In this document: piece after piece, positions 30,456 to 36,866 of the stretch | Numbering within the stretch: position 1 is the stretch's first letter | How the letters are laid out: every line of letters starts with the position of its first letter | The notes under the pieces: model-generated | Told to the model about the DNA's origin: nothing | Database searches by the model: none | Seen by the model: only the letters and a program-made list of their open reading frames with translations | Source of the DNA: JAGORM01 sp050255815 | GTDB lineage: Bacteria > Patescibacteriota > Microgenomatia > Levybacterales > GWA1-39-11 | Assembly: GCA_050255815.1 (NCBI GenBank) | Contig: JBLMVJ010000014.1 | Location: 54,582 to 118,581 of the forward strand | Length of the DNA: 64,000 nucleotides | Reading direction: 5' to 3' | Made by a program: the position numbers and the translations under genes

Positions 30456-30764
30456 ATGATAATTGCCATTATTATTATCCTTATTATTCTTTGGGTCTTA
30501 GGGTATCTTCCCGTTTCCGGCCTGTATATCCCCAACATTCCTCTCATTACCATAGGAGCGCATACGGTTACTTTATGGGAATTGTTAATTTTGCTGGTGG
30601 TAGGATGGGCCATTGGAATTCTCCCCCGGCCGCTGCAGGCGATTGCTTCAGTTCTCCTCTTGCTTTGGATCCTTTCCGTCTTTGGGATTTTTGCATTTGC
30701 CGGTCTCCCCAGCATTCTGGTCATCATCATCATTGTGGGTTTAGCAGTTTCCCTGCTCCTCTAA
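30456..30764 (+). CDS. Small hydrophobic membrane protein (102 aa, 3-4 TM)
   Basis: A very hydrophobic protein: MIIAIIIILIILWVLGYLPVS, then VTLWELLILLVVGWAIGILP, SVLLLLWILSVFGIF and GLPSILVIIIIVGLAVSLLL at the end. A TTG at 30447 would add three residues; ATG 30456 is taken as simpler. The family is not recognised. It lies between the phosphodiester glycosidase and the YtxH-like gene. Its upstream sequence (30401-30450) resembles the sequence after its own stop codon (30769-30820). Confidence 0.6.
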   Translation: MIIAIIIILIILWVLGYLPVSGLYIPNIPLITIGAHTVTLWELLILLVVGWAIGILPRPLQAIASVLLLLWILSVFGIFAFAGLPSILVIIIIVGLAVSLLL

Positions 30765-30840
30765 CCGGTTTCTTACTTCCTTCTAGCAACCTCTTATTAT
30801 TGCTGAGGTAAATTCGAATAACGATCATTTAAAGAAGTTG

Positions 30841-30910
30841 CTCAGTGAGTACACTGAGTGGAGCTTTCACCTATTATATTGAGAAGGTAAAAAGCTCCTA
30901 AAGGAGGTGA
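30841..30910 (+). promoter_or_regulatory. Structured leader with competing hairpins before the YtxH-like gene
   Basis: CTCAGTG (30841-30847) and CACTGAG (30852-30858) form a perfect 7-bp inverted repeat. Next, GGAGCTTT (30860-30867) pairs with AAAGCTCC (30891-30898), extended by ACCT (30869-30872) with AGGT (30885-30888). The strong SD AAAGGAGGTGA follows at 30900-30910, and CTCC at 30895-30898 could instead pair with its GGAG at 30903-30906. Two exclusive structures are therefore possible. Confidence 0.5.
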
Positions 30911-30916
30911 AAAAAT

Positions 30917-31258
30917 ATGGCAGATAACCAAAAAAATGACAAGAAGGCTGGGGTGAATCCGGTTGTGGCCGGAGTTGCCGGAGCAGTAGTGGGTGCAGGA
31001 ATGGCGGTAGCCGGAACTATGGCGCTAAAAGATGAAAAAAACCGCAAGAAAGTCAGGGATGTGGCAACGGGTATAGCAAAACAAGCATCTGAATACATGG
31101 GGGCAATGCCTATGGGCATGAAAAGCGGAAAAGCTACTGGGTCTAAAATAGCAAAGAAGATCCCTGTGGTAAGAAAAGATAGTGCAGGCACTAGCAGGTC
31201 AAGGGCATCAAAAAAACCAGATGAAGCAAAGGGTGAAGAAGAGGCAGAACAGAAATAA
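30917..31258 (+). CDS. YtxH-like small protein
   Basis: This 113-residue protein starts MADNQKNDKKAG, has a glycine/alanine-rich hydrophobic segment (VVAGVAGAVVGAGMAVAGTMAL, residues 15-37) and then a lysine-rich helical region with the pattern KNRKKVRDVATGIAKQASEYM, like YtxH/gas-vesicle-type stress proteins, and ends in a very polar KGEEEAEQK tail. It probably sits at the membrane with the tail in the cytoplasm. A strong SD (AAAGGAGGTGA) is 6 nt upstream, inside a foldable leader. Confidence 0.6.
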   Translation: MADNQKNDKKAGVNPVVAGVAGAVVGAGMAVAGTMALKDEKNRKKVRDVATGIAKQASEYMGAMPMGMKSGKATGSKIAKKIPVVRKDSAGTSRSRASKKPDEAKGEEEAEQK

Positions 31259-31280
31259 TCAAAGCCGATTTATTTAGCTG

Positions 31281-31286
31281 TATAAT
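31281..31286 (+). promoter_or_regulatory. -10 box of the PEBP gene
   Basis: TATAAT ending 6 nt before GTG 31293. The spacing favours this GTG over the one at 31290. Confidence 0.5.
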
Positions 31287-31292
31287 GCAGTG

Positions 31293-31853
31293 GTGAAGAA
31301 GTTGGCAATCATATTCGTTCTGATGTTGATAGGGCTGGGGGCAGTTTTGTACTATTTGAGAAGCAACAACTCGAAAGTTGAGAATAACGCTCCCGCTGCA
31401 GTAAAATCAACTAGCATGAAGATTACCAGCCCTGCGTTTTTAAACAATACAGCCATCCCCGCAAAATATACCTGCCAGGGGGAAAATATTAATCCTCAGC
31501 TGGACTTTTCGGAAATTCCCCCTCAGGCAAAAAGCCTGGCATTGCTGGTGGATGATCCTGATGCGCCTATGGGAACCTGGACACACTGGGTAGTATTTAA
31601 TATGCCTCCAGATATCACTCGGATAGTAGAAAACTCGAAACCCGGTGGAGTAGAGGGCCTGACCAGTTTTGGAAAGGCGGGATATGGGGGACCATGCCCA
31701 CCATCAGGGACCCATAGATATTTCTTCAAGCTGTATGCGCTGGATATAAAACTCGATTCTCCAGAAAAGGCTGATAAAAACTCCATCCTAAAACTCATGC
31801 AAGGGCATATCCTAGGCCAAGTAGAGCTCATAGGGCTTTATAAAAAGAAATGA
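31293..31853 (+). CDS. YbhB/YbcL-family PEBP (Raf-kinase-inhibitor-like) protein, membrane-anchored
   Basis: This 186-residue protein has an N-terminal signal anchor (LAIIFVLMLIGLGAVLYYL) followed by a phosphatidylethanolamine-binding-protein domain. Key motifs are LLVDDPDAPMGTWTHWVVFN and GYGGPCPPSGTHRYFFKLYALD, which line the anion-binding pocket. PEBP proteins bind phosphorylated ligands; bacterial roles are unclear. The gene overlaps the following deacylase gene by 4 bp (ATGA), so the two are co-translated. Adjacent GTG codons make the start uncertain by one residue. Confidence 0.9.
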   Translation: MKKLAIIFVLMLIGLGAVLYYLRSNNSKVENNAPAAVKSTSMKITSPAFLNNTAIPAKYTCQGENINPQLDFSEIPPQAKSLALLVDDPDAPMGTWTHWVVFNMPPDITRIVENSKPGGVEGLTSFGKAGYGGPCPPSGTHRYFFKLYALDIKLDSPEKADKNSILKLMQGHILGQVELIGLYKKK

Positions 31854-32329
31854 AAGACATCTACGAAATCCTCAGGAGCCTAAACATATCTTACGAGAAA
31901 CATGACCATCCTGCAGTGTTTACGGTGGAAGAAGCAGAGAAATTTGATATCCGGTTTAAGGCAGGAGTTACCAAAAACTTATTTTTACGGGATAAAAAGA
32001 AGCAGCACTATTTTCTGGTAATAATGGAAGGGAAAAAGAGGCTAGACCTGGAAAAGATATCCGGAAAGTTAGGTGCAGGAAGGCTGAGCTTTGCCTCCCC
32101 GGTAGACTTGAACACTATTTTGCAGATTACCCCGGGTTCTGTTTCTCCATTCTGTTTAATCCATGAGTCTTCCAGAAAGGTGCAAGTGGTAGTTGAAGAG
32201 AACCTGCTCAGAAATGACCGGGTAGGGTTCCACCCAAATGAAAACACTGCAACACTACTGATAAGTTCAAACGATTTTAAAAGGTTTTTAGAATGGACCG
32301 GAAACCGGTTTCAAATCCTTCCGCTGTAA
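31850..32329 (+). CDS. YbaK/ProX-type aminoacyl-tRNA deacylase
   Basis: This 159-residue protein matches the PrdX/ProXp-ala branch of the INS superfamily, which hydrolyses mischarged Ala-tRNA(Pro). The motifs are SYEKHDHPAVFTVEEA near the start, TKNLFLRDKKKQHYFLVI with the conserved Lys of the active site, LSFASPVDLNTILQITPGSV, and FHPNENTATLLISSNDFKRFL. It is a stand-alone domain acting in trans. It overlaps the PEBP gene, a combination without obvious functional link. Confidence 0.9.
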   Translation: MKDIYEILRSLNISYEKHDHPAVFTVEEAEKFDIRFKAGVTKNLFLRDKKKQHYFLVIMEGKKRLDLEKISGKLGAGRLSFASPVDLNTILQITPGSVSPFCLIHESSRKVQVVVEENLLRNDRVGFHPNENTATLLISSNDFKRFLEWTGNRFQILPL

Positions 32330-32379
32330 ATTATTACATACCTCTTACGTTCCTCTTATGGTTTTTTCTTACCTATATG

Positions 32380-32408
32380 TTAAGCTTATACTTAATTAAG
32401 GATATTTT
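32380..32408 (+). promoter_or_regulatory. Promoter with palindromic operator before the ArsR-type gene
   Basis: TTAAGC (32380-32385), 17-bp spacer, TATTTT (32403-32408), ending 5 nt before ATG 32414. The 10-bp palindrome CTTAATTAAG (32391-32400) lies between the two boxes, where a bound repressor would block RNA polymerase. Confidence 0.5.
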
Positions 32409-32413
32409 AAATT

Positions 32414-32734
32414 ATGGATACATTCCAGGCGTTAGCAGAACCCAGAAGAAGAGAGATTGTAGAACTTTTGGCAAAAAAGGGAAGGCTTTCCGCAACAGAT
32501 ATTTCTGAGAATTTTAGCATTTCAGCTCCGGCAATTTCCCAGCACTTAAAAATTTTGCGTGAGGCAAAGCTGGTAGACATGGAAAAGCATGCACAGAAAC
32601 GCATTTATGCTTTGAATCCGGATACTATCTCAGATATTGAGGAGTGGATTGGAAAACTCAGAAGCCTGTGGAGTAAACGTTTTGAAAGGCTGGATTCATT
32701 GTTACAAAAAAGGGGAAAACATGGAAGACCATAA
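32414..32734 (+). CDS. ArsR-family winged-helix transcription regulator
   Basis: This 106-residue protein has the ArsR/SmtB winged helix: FQALAEPRRREIVELLAKKG, the recognition region SISAPAISQHLKILREAKLV and the wing DMEKHAQKRIYALNP. It has no metal-binding cysteines, so it belongs to the non-metal branch often found in front of AHSA1/SRPBCC genes. It heads a run of overlapping genes (VOC, AHSA1, DHFR-like, DUF488) and probably represses this cluster, including itself, through the palindrome in its promoter. Confidence 0.88.
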   Translation: MDTFQALAEPRRREIVELLAKKGRLSATDISENFSISAPAISQHLKILREAKLVDMEKHAQKRIYALNPDTISDIEEWIGKLRSLWSKRFERLDSLLQKRGKHGRP

Positions 32735-33626
32735 AGCTCCCCTTGAAAAGGGTGAATTAGTACATATGCAAAAAATAGTCCCATTTCTTTGGTTTGTTGA
32801 TAATGCGCAGGAGGTAGTTGCCTTTTATACCTCTATCTTTGCGGATTCCAGAATAGTCCACGCTGACAAATTGGTTTCTACGTTTGAACTTGCCGGACTG
32901 GAGTTCATGGCGTTAAACGGGGGAGACTACCAGCACCCTAATCCCTCCATTTCTTCCTTTGTTTCCTGTGAGACGGAAGAGCAGATAAATACATTGTGGG
33001 AAAAGCTTTTGCCGGACGGTAAGGTCCTTATCCCTTTTGATACGTACCCTTTCAGTAAAAAATATGGCTGGCTCAGTGACAAATATGGAGTTTCCTGGCA
33101 GCTCAACCTCACCGGGGACAAGCAAAAAATTGCACCTGCGTTTATGTTTACGGGGGACAAGGCCGGGAAAGCTGAGGAGGCAATCCGTTTCTACACGTCT
33201 TTATTTGAGAATTCCCGGATTAATGCCCTGGTCCATTATGAGCCGGGAGAAGGGGATAAAGAAGAGTTTTTGAAATTTGCATCATTTGTTCTTTCCGGCC
33301 AGGATTTTGTTGCCATGGACAGCAGCCTTCCCCATGATTTTACGTTTAGTGAAGGAGTTTCCCTGTTTGTGCGATGCCAGGACCAGAAAGAAGTAGACCG
33401 GTTTTGGGAGGAGCTTTCTGCGCAGCCTGATGCTGAGCAGTGCGGTTGGCTGAAAGATAAGTTTGGCGTTTCCTGGCAGATTATCCCCAATGTTTTGATG
33501 GAACTTATGGCGGATCCGGATAGGGAAAAAGCAGACCGGGTTATGCAGGCCATGCTGAAAATGAAAAAGATAGAAGTAAAAGGCTTACAGGAAGCCTACA
33601 GGGGAGGTGCTGACAACAATGGATGA
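32721..33626 (+). CDS. PhnB-like VOC protein with two tandem domains
   Basis: This 301-residue protein contains two copies of the PhnB-like (3-demethylubiquinone-9 3-methyltransferase-like) glyoxalase fold: IVPFLWFVDNAQEVVAFYTS, with SDKYGVSWQLN at the end of the first, and AFMFTGDKAGKAEEAIRFYTS, with KDKFGVSWQIIPN at the end of the second. Despite the Pfam name, these are usually metal-binding VOC enzymes of unknown substrate. ATG 32721 overlaps the end of the ArsR gene by 14 bp, with AGGGG upstream as ribosome site. Part of the ArsR-led cluster. Confidence 0.85.
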   Translation: MEDHKAPLEKGELVHMQKIVPFLWFVDNAQEVVAFYTSIFADSRIVHADKLVSTFELAGLEFMALNGGDYQHPNPSISSFVSCETEEQINTLWEKLLPDGKVLIPFDTYPFSKKYGWLSDKYGVSWQLNLTGDKQKIAPAFMFTGDKAGKAEEAIRFYTSLFENSRINALVHYEPGEGDKEEFLKFASFVLSGQDFVAMDSSLPHDFTFSEGVSLFVRCQDQKEVDRFWEELSAQPDAEQCGWLKDKFGVSWQIIPNVLMELMADPDREKADRVMQAMLKMKKIEVKGLQEAYRGGADNNG

Positions 33627-34143
33627 AAAAGGAGTGGTGATAGAGCGGGAATTTGACGCGCCGGTTGAAAAACTGTGGCAAGCATGGACTGATCCTGAAA
33701 TGATAAAACAGTGGTGGGGCCCCGAGCACTTTTATGCGCCTTCAATAAAAAATGACTTACGCGTTGGCGGTATGTACATCTTTGCCATGCACGGGCCAAA
33801 AGATAGCCAATTTGACAAAGATATGTATAGCGCCGGGATCTATAAAGAAATTGTTCCTCCTTCCGGATCAAACCCGGGAAAGTTAGTAGTGACTGACTAT
33901 TTCTCAGATGAAGAAGGGAACATGGTATCACCCCAAGAGGCAGGACTAGAAGATCCCAATTTCCCAAAAGAATTAACGGTTACCGTACTTTTTGAAAAGG
34001 TGGGGGTTGGAAAGTCTAAGCTTTCCATAGTGTACCCAAAACCGGAAACAGAAGAGCAGGTGCAGGCAATGCTGAAATCCGGAATGAAGGATGGATGGAA
34101 TTCCTCACTGGACAAATTAGGGAATGTCCTGAAAGGAGTGTAA
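33619..34143 (+). CDS. SRPBCC/AHSA1-domain protein
   Basis: This 174-residue protein has the START-like fold of the AHSA1 family: IEREFDAPVEKLWQAWTDPE, IKQWWGPEHFYAP, NDLRVGGMYIFAMHGP and the C-terminal helix GMKDGWNSSLDKLGNVLKG. These bind hydrophobic ligands in a central cavity. The start at ATG 33619 has the SD GGGGAGGTG 9 nt upstream; the gene overlaps the VOC gene by 8 bp. The pairing with an ArsR regulator and a VOC protein is common in many bacteria. Confidence 0.88.
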   Translation: MDEKGVVIEREFDAPVEKLWQAWTDPEMIKQWWGPEHFYAPSIKNDLRVGGMYIFAMHGPKDSQFDKDMYSAGIYKEIVPPSGSNPGKLVVTDYFSDEEGNMVSPQEAGLEDPNFPKELTVTVLFEKVGVGKSKLSIVYPKPETEEQVQAMLKSGMKDGWNSSLDKLGNVLKGV

Positions 34144-34144
34144 T

Positions 34145-34705
34145 GTGGCAAAACTATTTTTGTTTATGATGGTGTCTTTGGACGGATATTTTGAAGGGCC
34201 TGAGCATGACCTTTCCTGGCATAATGTGGACCGGGAATTTGTTGATTTTGCCATAGAACAGACCGGCCAGGTTGGCACGCTCCTGTTTGGAAGAAGGACG
34301 TATGAGCTGATGGAAAATTTTTGGCCATCTTCCCAGGCGCAGGATGACCCGGAAACAGCTAAGCTGATGAACAACACCCCTAAAATGGTATTTTCTACAA
34401 CCCTGGAAAAAGTCCATGAGACAAAAACCTGGAAGCATGTAACATTAGTGAAAGAAGTAAATGTTGAGCAGATAAACAAACTAAAAGAAGAGTCCGCCAA
34501 GGACCTGGCAGTATTTGGAAGCAATGGCCTTGCAGTCAGTTTGCTGGAGCTGGGGTTATTTGATGAATTGCGGATCATGATAAACCCGGTAGTGATAGAG
34601 AAGGGTACGCCTCTATTTTATGGGCTCAAGGAAAAGAAGAAGTTTACCTTAAAAAACACAAAAGTTTTCAATTCCGGGAACATTCTCTTAACATACACAA
34701 CATGA
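34145..34705 (+). CDS. RibD C-terminal/dihydrofolate reductase family protein
   Basis: A 186-residue DHFR-fold protein (LFLFMMVSLDGYFEGPEHDL, LLFGRRTYELMENFWP, DLAVFGSNGLAVSLLELGLFDEL). It starts at GTG 34145, one base after the AHSA1 stop codon, and overlaps the DUF488 gene by 4 bp. An NADPH-dependent reductase is likely. It is distantly related to the 20844 protein. Membership in the ArsR cluster suggests a detoxification or resistance role, which is an inference. Confidence 0.85.
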   Translation: MAKLFLFMMVSLDGYFEGPEHDLSWHNVDREFVDFAIEQTGQVGTLLFGRRTYELMENFWPSSQAQDDPETAKLMNNTPKMVFSTTLEKVHETKTWKHVTLVKEVNVEQINKLKEESAKDLAVFGSNGLAVSLLELGLFDELRIMINPVVIEKGTPLFYGLKEKKKFTLKNTKVFNSGNILLTYTT

Positions 34706-35055
34706 TCCAAATAAAACGGGTATATGAAGACCCTGATAAACAAGACGGGTTCAGGATCTTAGTAGATAGGATCTGGCCCAGGGGAGTTTCAAAAGAAGAA
34801 GCCCGGGTTGATTTGTGGTTAAAAGACATAGGACCTACAACTGAGCTGCGGAAATGGTTTGGCCATGAGGTCCCAAAATGGGAAGGGTTCCGGAAAAAAT
34901 ACCAGGCAGAGTTGAGGGAAAAACAGAATCTGCTTGATGAAATCAAGAAACAGGAAAAAGAACATACAACCGTAACGTTATTGTTTGGGGCAAAAGATGA
35001 GGATCACAACCAGGCAGTGGTTATCAGGGATGTGTTAGGGGAGAATAACCGCTAA
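34702..35055 (+). CDS. DUF488 family protein
   Basis: This 117-residue protein is a typical short DUF488 (YeaO-like) member: IQIKRVYEDPDKQDGFRILV, DRIWPRGVSKEEA, LWLKDIGPTTELRKWFGHE and VTLLFGAKDEDHNQAVVI. Its biochemical role is unknown. It is the last gene of the ArsR-led run (4-bp overlap with the DHFR-like gene) and overlaps convergent cyoE by 21 bp. Confidence 0.9.
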   Translation: MIQIKRVYEDPDKQDGFRILVDRIWPRGVSKEEARVDLWLKDIGPTTELRKWFGHEVPKWEGFRKKYQAELREKQNLLDEIKKQEKEHTTVTLLFGAKDEDHNQAVVIRDVLGENNR

Positions 35056-35928
35056 TGAAATCAGCAAGTTAAATACCAGAAGGTTCAAAAGGGAGAGCCC
35101 AAAAACTTTTCTTGCCCACCTGATATCATCATGAGTTTTGAATCCCTGCAGCGCCCTAAGAAGCCATAAAATTCCCACGGTAAGCATACCAGCAGCATAA
35201 GCGTACTTAGTGAATTGGAATAACGTTAGAGAAAGGCAAGCCAATATAAAAAGTATGATGTAGGTTATGATATGCAGCTTTGTTTCTGCAATGCCGCGTT
35301 TTATAGGAAGAGCAGGAATGTGTGCCTTTTTATAATCTTCCATCCTAAAAATGGAAATGGCATAAAAATGCGGCATTTGCCACAAAAATAAAATGAAAAA
35401 CAGGAGAAGTGCTCCCAGATCAAAATGGTTTGTAGCGGCAAGGTATCCGCTCACCAGCGGCACAGCACCTGAAACTGCACCCATGTGTACCCCCAGAATA
35501 GAGTGCCGCTTGGTATAGGTGTAGATGCCAATATAAAACACAAACCCCAGCGCCGCCGCAGCAAGAACAAGCCAGTTGGTAAAAAGAGCAAGCGTAGACA
35601 CCCCTATAACCGCCAGGATGAAGGCGTACAGGAGCGCATTTTTTGCAGGTATGAGTTTAACAATAGCCGTCCTTTGTTGGGTCCGCTCCATTTTGCTGTC
35701 TATATCCCGGTCAATGTAGTTATTTAAAACACACCCGCTGGCAATAGAAAAAGCCATCCCTACCAGGACGCCAAATAATGCCCCCGGTTGGATAGACCCC
35801 TGAGTGCCAAGCATAAAACCGCCAAAAGCGGCTATGAGGTTTCCTCCTATAATACCGGGTTTTGTGATATAGAAATATGCCTTCCAAATGTTTCCGCCGG
35901 TATAACTGCTGAGGGAAAAAGATTTCAT
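35035..35928 (-). CDS. cyoE: Protoheme IX farnesyltransferase (heme O synthase)
   Basis: This 297-residue UbiA-superfamily prenyltransferase has about nine membrane helices. It carries the first Asp-rich motif NNYIDRDIDSKMERTQQR, and the second-loop motif YTKRHSILGVHMGAVSGAVP. It farnesylates heme B to heme O, needed by the bo3 oxidase encoded directly upstream (cyoD, 6 bp away). This is the fifth gene of a full cyoABCDE operon. No heme biosynthesis gene is in the window, so heme may be imported or made from genes elsewhere. Confidence 0.94.
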   Translation of the reverse strand: MKSFSLSSYTGGNIWKAYFYITKPGIIGGNLIAAFGGFMLGTQGSIQPGALFGVLVGMAFSIASGCVLNNYIDRDIDSKMERTQQRTAIVKLIPAKNALLYAFILAVIGVSTLALFTNWLVLAAAALGFVFYIGIYTYTKRHSILGVHMGAVSGAVPLVSGYLAATNHFDLGALLLFFILFLWQMPHFYAISIFRMEDYKKAHIPALPIKRGIAETKLHIITYIILFILACLSLTLFQFTKYAYAAGMLTVGILWLLRALQGFKTHDDIRWARKVFGLSLLNLLVFNLLISLAVILP

Positions 35929-35934
35929 GAAGAC

Positions 35935-36297
35935 TTATTTATGGATTCCTTCCTCATTTTGGATGTAGGTATTTATATCAGGGGTCATGTTGTAATTTAA
36001 ATGGTCCATAATCCAGATAGACCCTATGACAATCATTAGGACAATAAAAACAGTTGATAGGAATAGCTGGAGGTTTAATCTGGGCTTTGATTCCTGCCCC
36101 AAATGGAGGAAGTACAACAGTTGTATGAGCAGCTGGACAACCGCAAAAACCGGCAGCAAAATACCCAGAAGGGCATCAGGCGGAAACACATGCAGGGTTT
36201 TCAGGTGATACATCACTAATACATAGCTTCCCAGAGTTAAGACAAGGGATAGGATAAACCCTATGAGATAATTGGAAACTGTTTTTTTGATCCTCAT
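35935..36297 (-). CDS. cyoD: Cytochrome bo3 ubiquinol oxidase subunit IV
   Basis: This 120-residue protein with three membrane helices matches CyoD: SNYLIGFILSLVLTLGSYVLV, then a central helix with QLLIQLLYFLHLGQE and the C-terminal VIGSIWIMDHLNYNM, close to the end of E. coli CyoD. It assists assembly of the copper site in subunit I. The start overlaps the cyoC stop by 4 bp (ATGA). N-terminus MRIKK is basic. Confidence 0.93.
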   Translation of the reverse strand: MRIKKTVSNYLIGFILSLVLTLGSYVLVMYHLKTLHVFPPDALLGILLPVFAVVQLLIQLLYFLHLGQESKPRLNLQLFLSTVFIVLMIVIGSIWIMDHLNYNMTPDINTYIQNEEGIHK

Positions 36298-36866
36298 GAA
36301 ATTGCCCCCATTAAATATACAATAGTAAAAATAAATATCCAGACAATATCAAGAAAGTGCCAGAAAAGACTGAGCTGTTTTACTTTCCCCAGATTAGAGT
36401 CTGTAACTCCCCGTTTGTACAGGTAAAAAATAAGGATTCCAAGCCAGATGCTGCCGGCAAAGATATGCATTCCATGCGCCCCAATAAGGGTAAAAAAAGA
36501 AGAGAGGAAGGCGCTTTTTTGCGGTGTATGCCCCTCCTGTATTAAGTGGGAAAATTCAGACAGTTCCATGGATAGAAAGACAAGTCCCAACAAGAGGGTA
36601 GAGGCAAGCAGGAGAATGGTTTTCTTCTTGTCTTTTTGTCCGGCATAGACGGTTGCTATGCCGCAGGTAAAACTGCTGACCAAAAGGACAATGGTTTCAG
36701 AGAGTACAAAAAGCGGATTGAAGATGCGGTGGATTGAGATTCCTCCAAAGGTATTATTATGCAGCACCGCGTACGCCGCAAAAAGCACGGCAAACATAAT
36801 AAGGTCTGTCATAAGGTATATCCAAAACCCAAATAACGCTTTTTCAGAGGAATGGTGTTCAGCCAT
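36294..36866 (-). CDS. cyoC: Cytochrome bo3 ubiquinol oxidase subunit III
   Basis: This 190-residue, five-helix protein is CyoC. It begins MAEHHSSEKALFGFWIYLMTDL and has the family patterns SSFTCGIATVYAGQKDKKK, GAHGMHIFAGSIWL and LFWHFLDIVWIFIFTIVYLMG. An upstream in-frame ATG at 36887 lies within cyoB; ATG 36866 is preferred because it overlaps the cyoB end by only 8 bp and has AAAGGG as ribosome site. Confidence 0.94.
   Translation of the reverse strand: MAEHHSSEKALFGFWIYLMTDLIMFAVLFAAYAVLHNNTFGGISIHRIFNPLFVLSETIVLLVSSFTCGIATVYAGQKDKKKTILLLASTLLLGLVFLSMELSEFSHLIQEGHTPQKSAFLSSFFTLIGAHGMHIFAGSIWLGILIFYLYKRGVTDSNLGKVKQLSLFWHFLDIVWIFIFTIVYLMGAIS

Noticed and set aside
32293..32508. 71-codon plus-strand frame bridging the deacylase end and the ArsR start
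   Set aside because: It covers the promoter of the ArsR gene and the 5' part of its coding sequence in another frame; no ribosome site or known domain.
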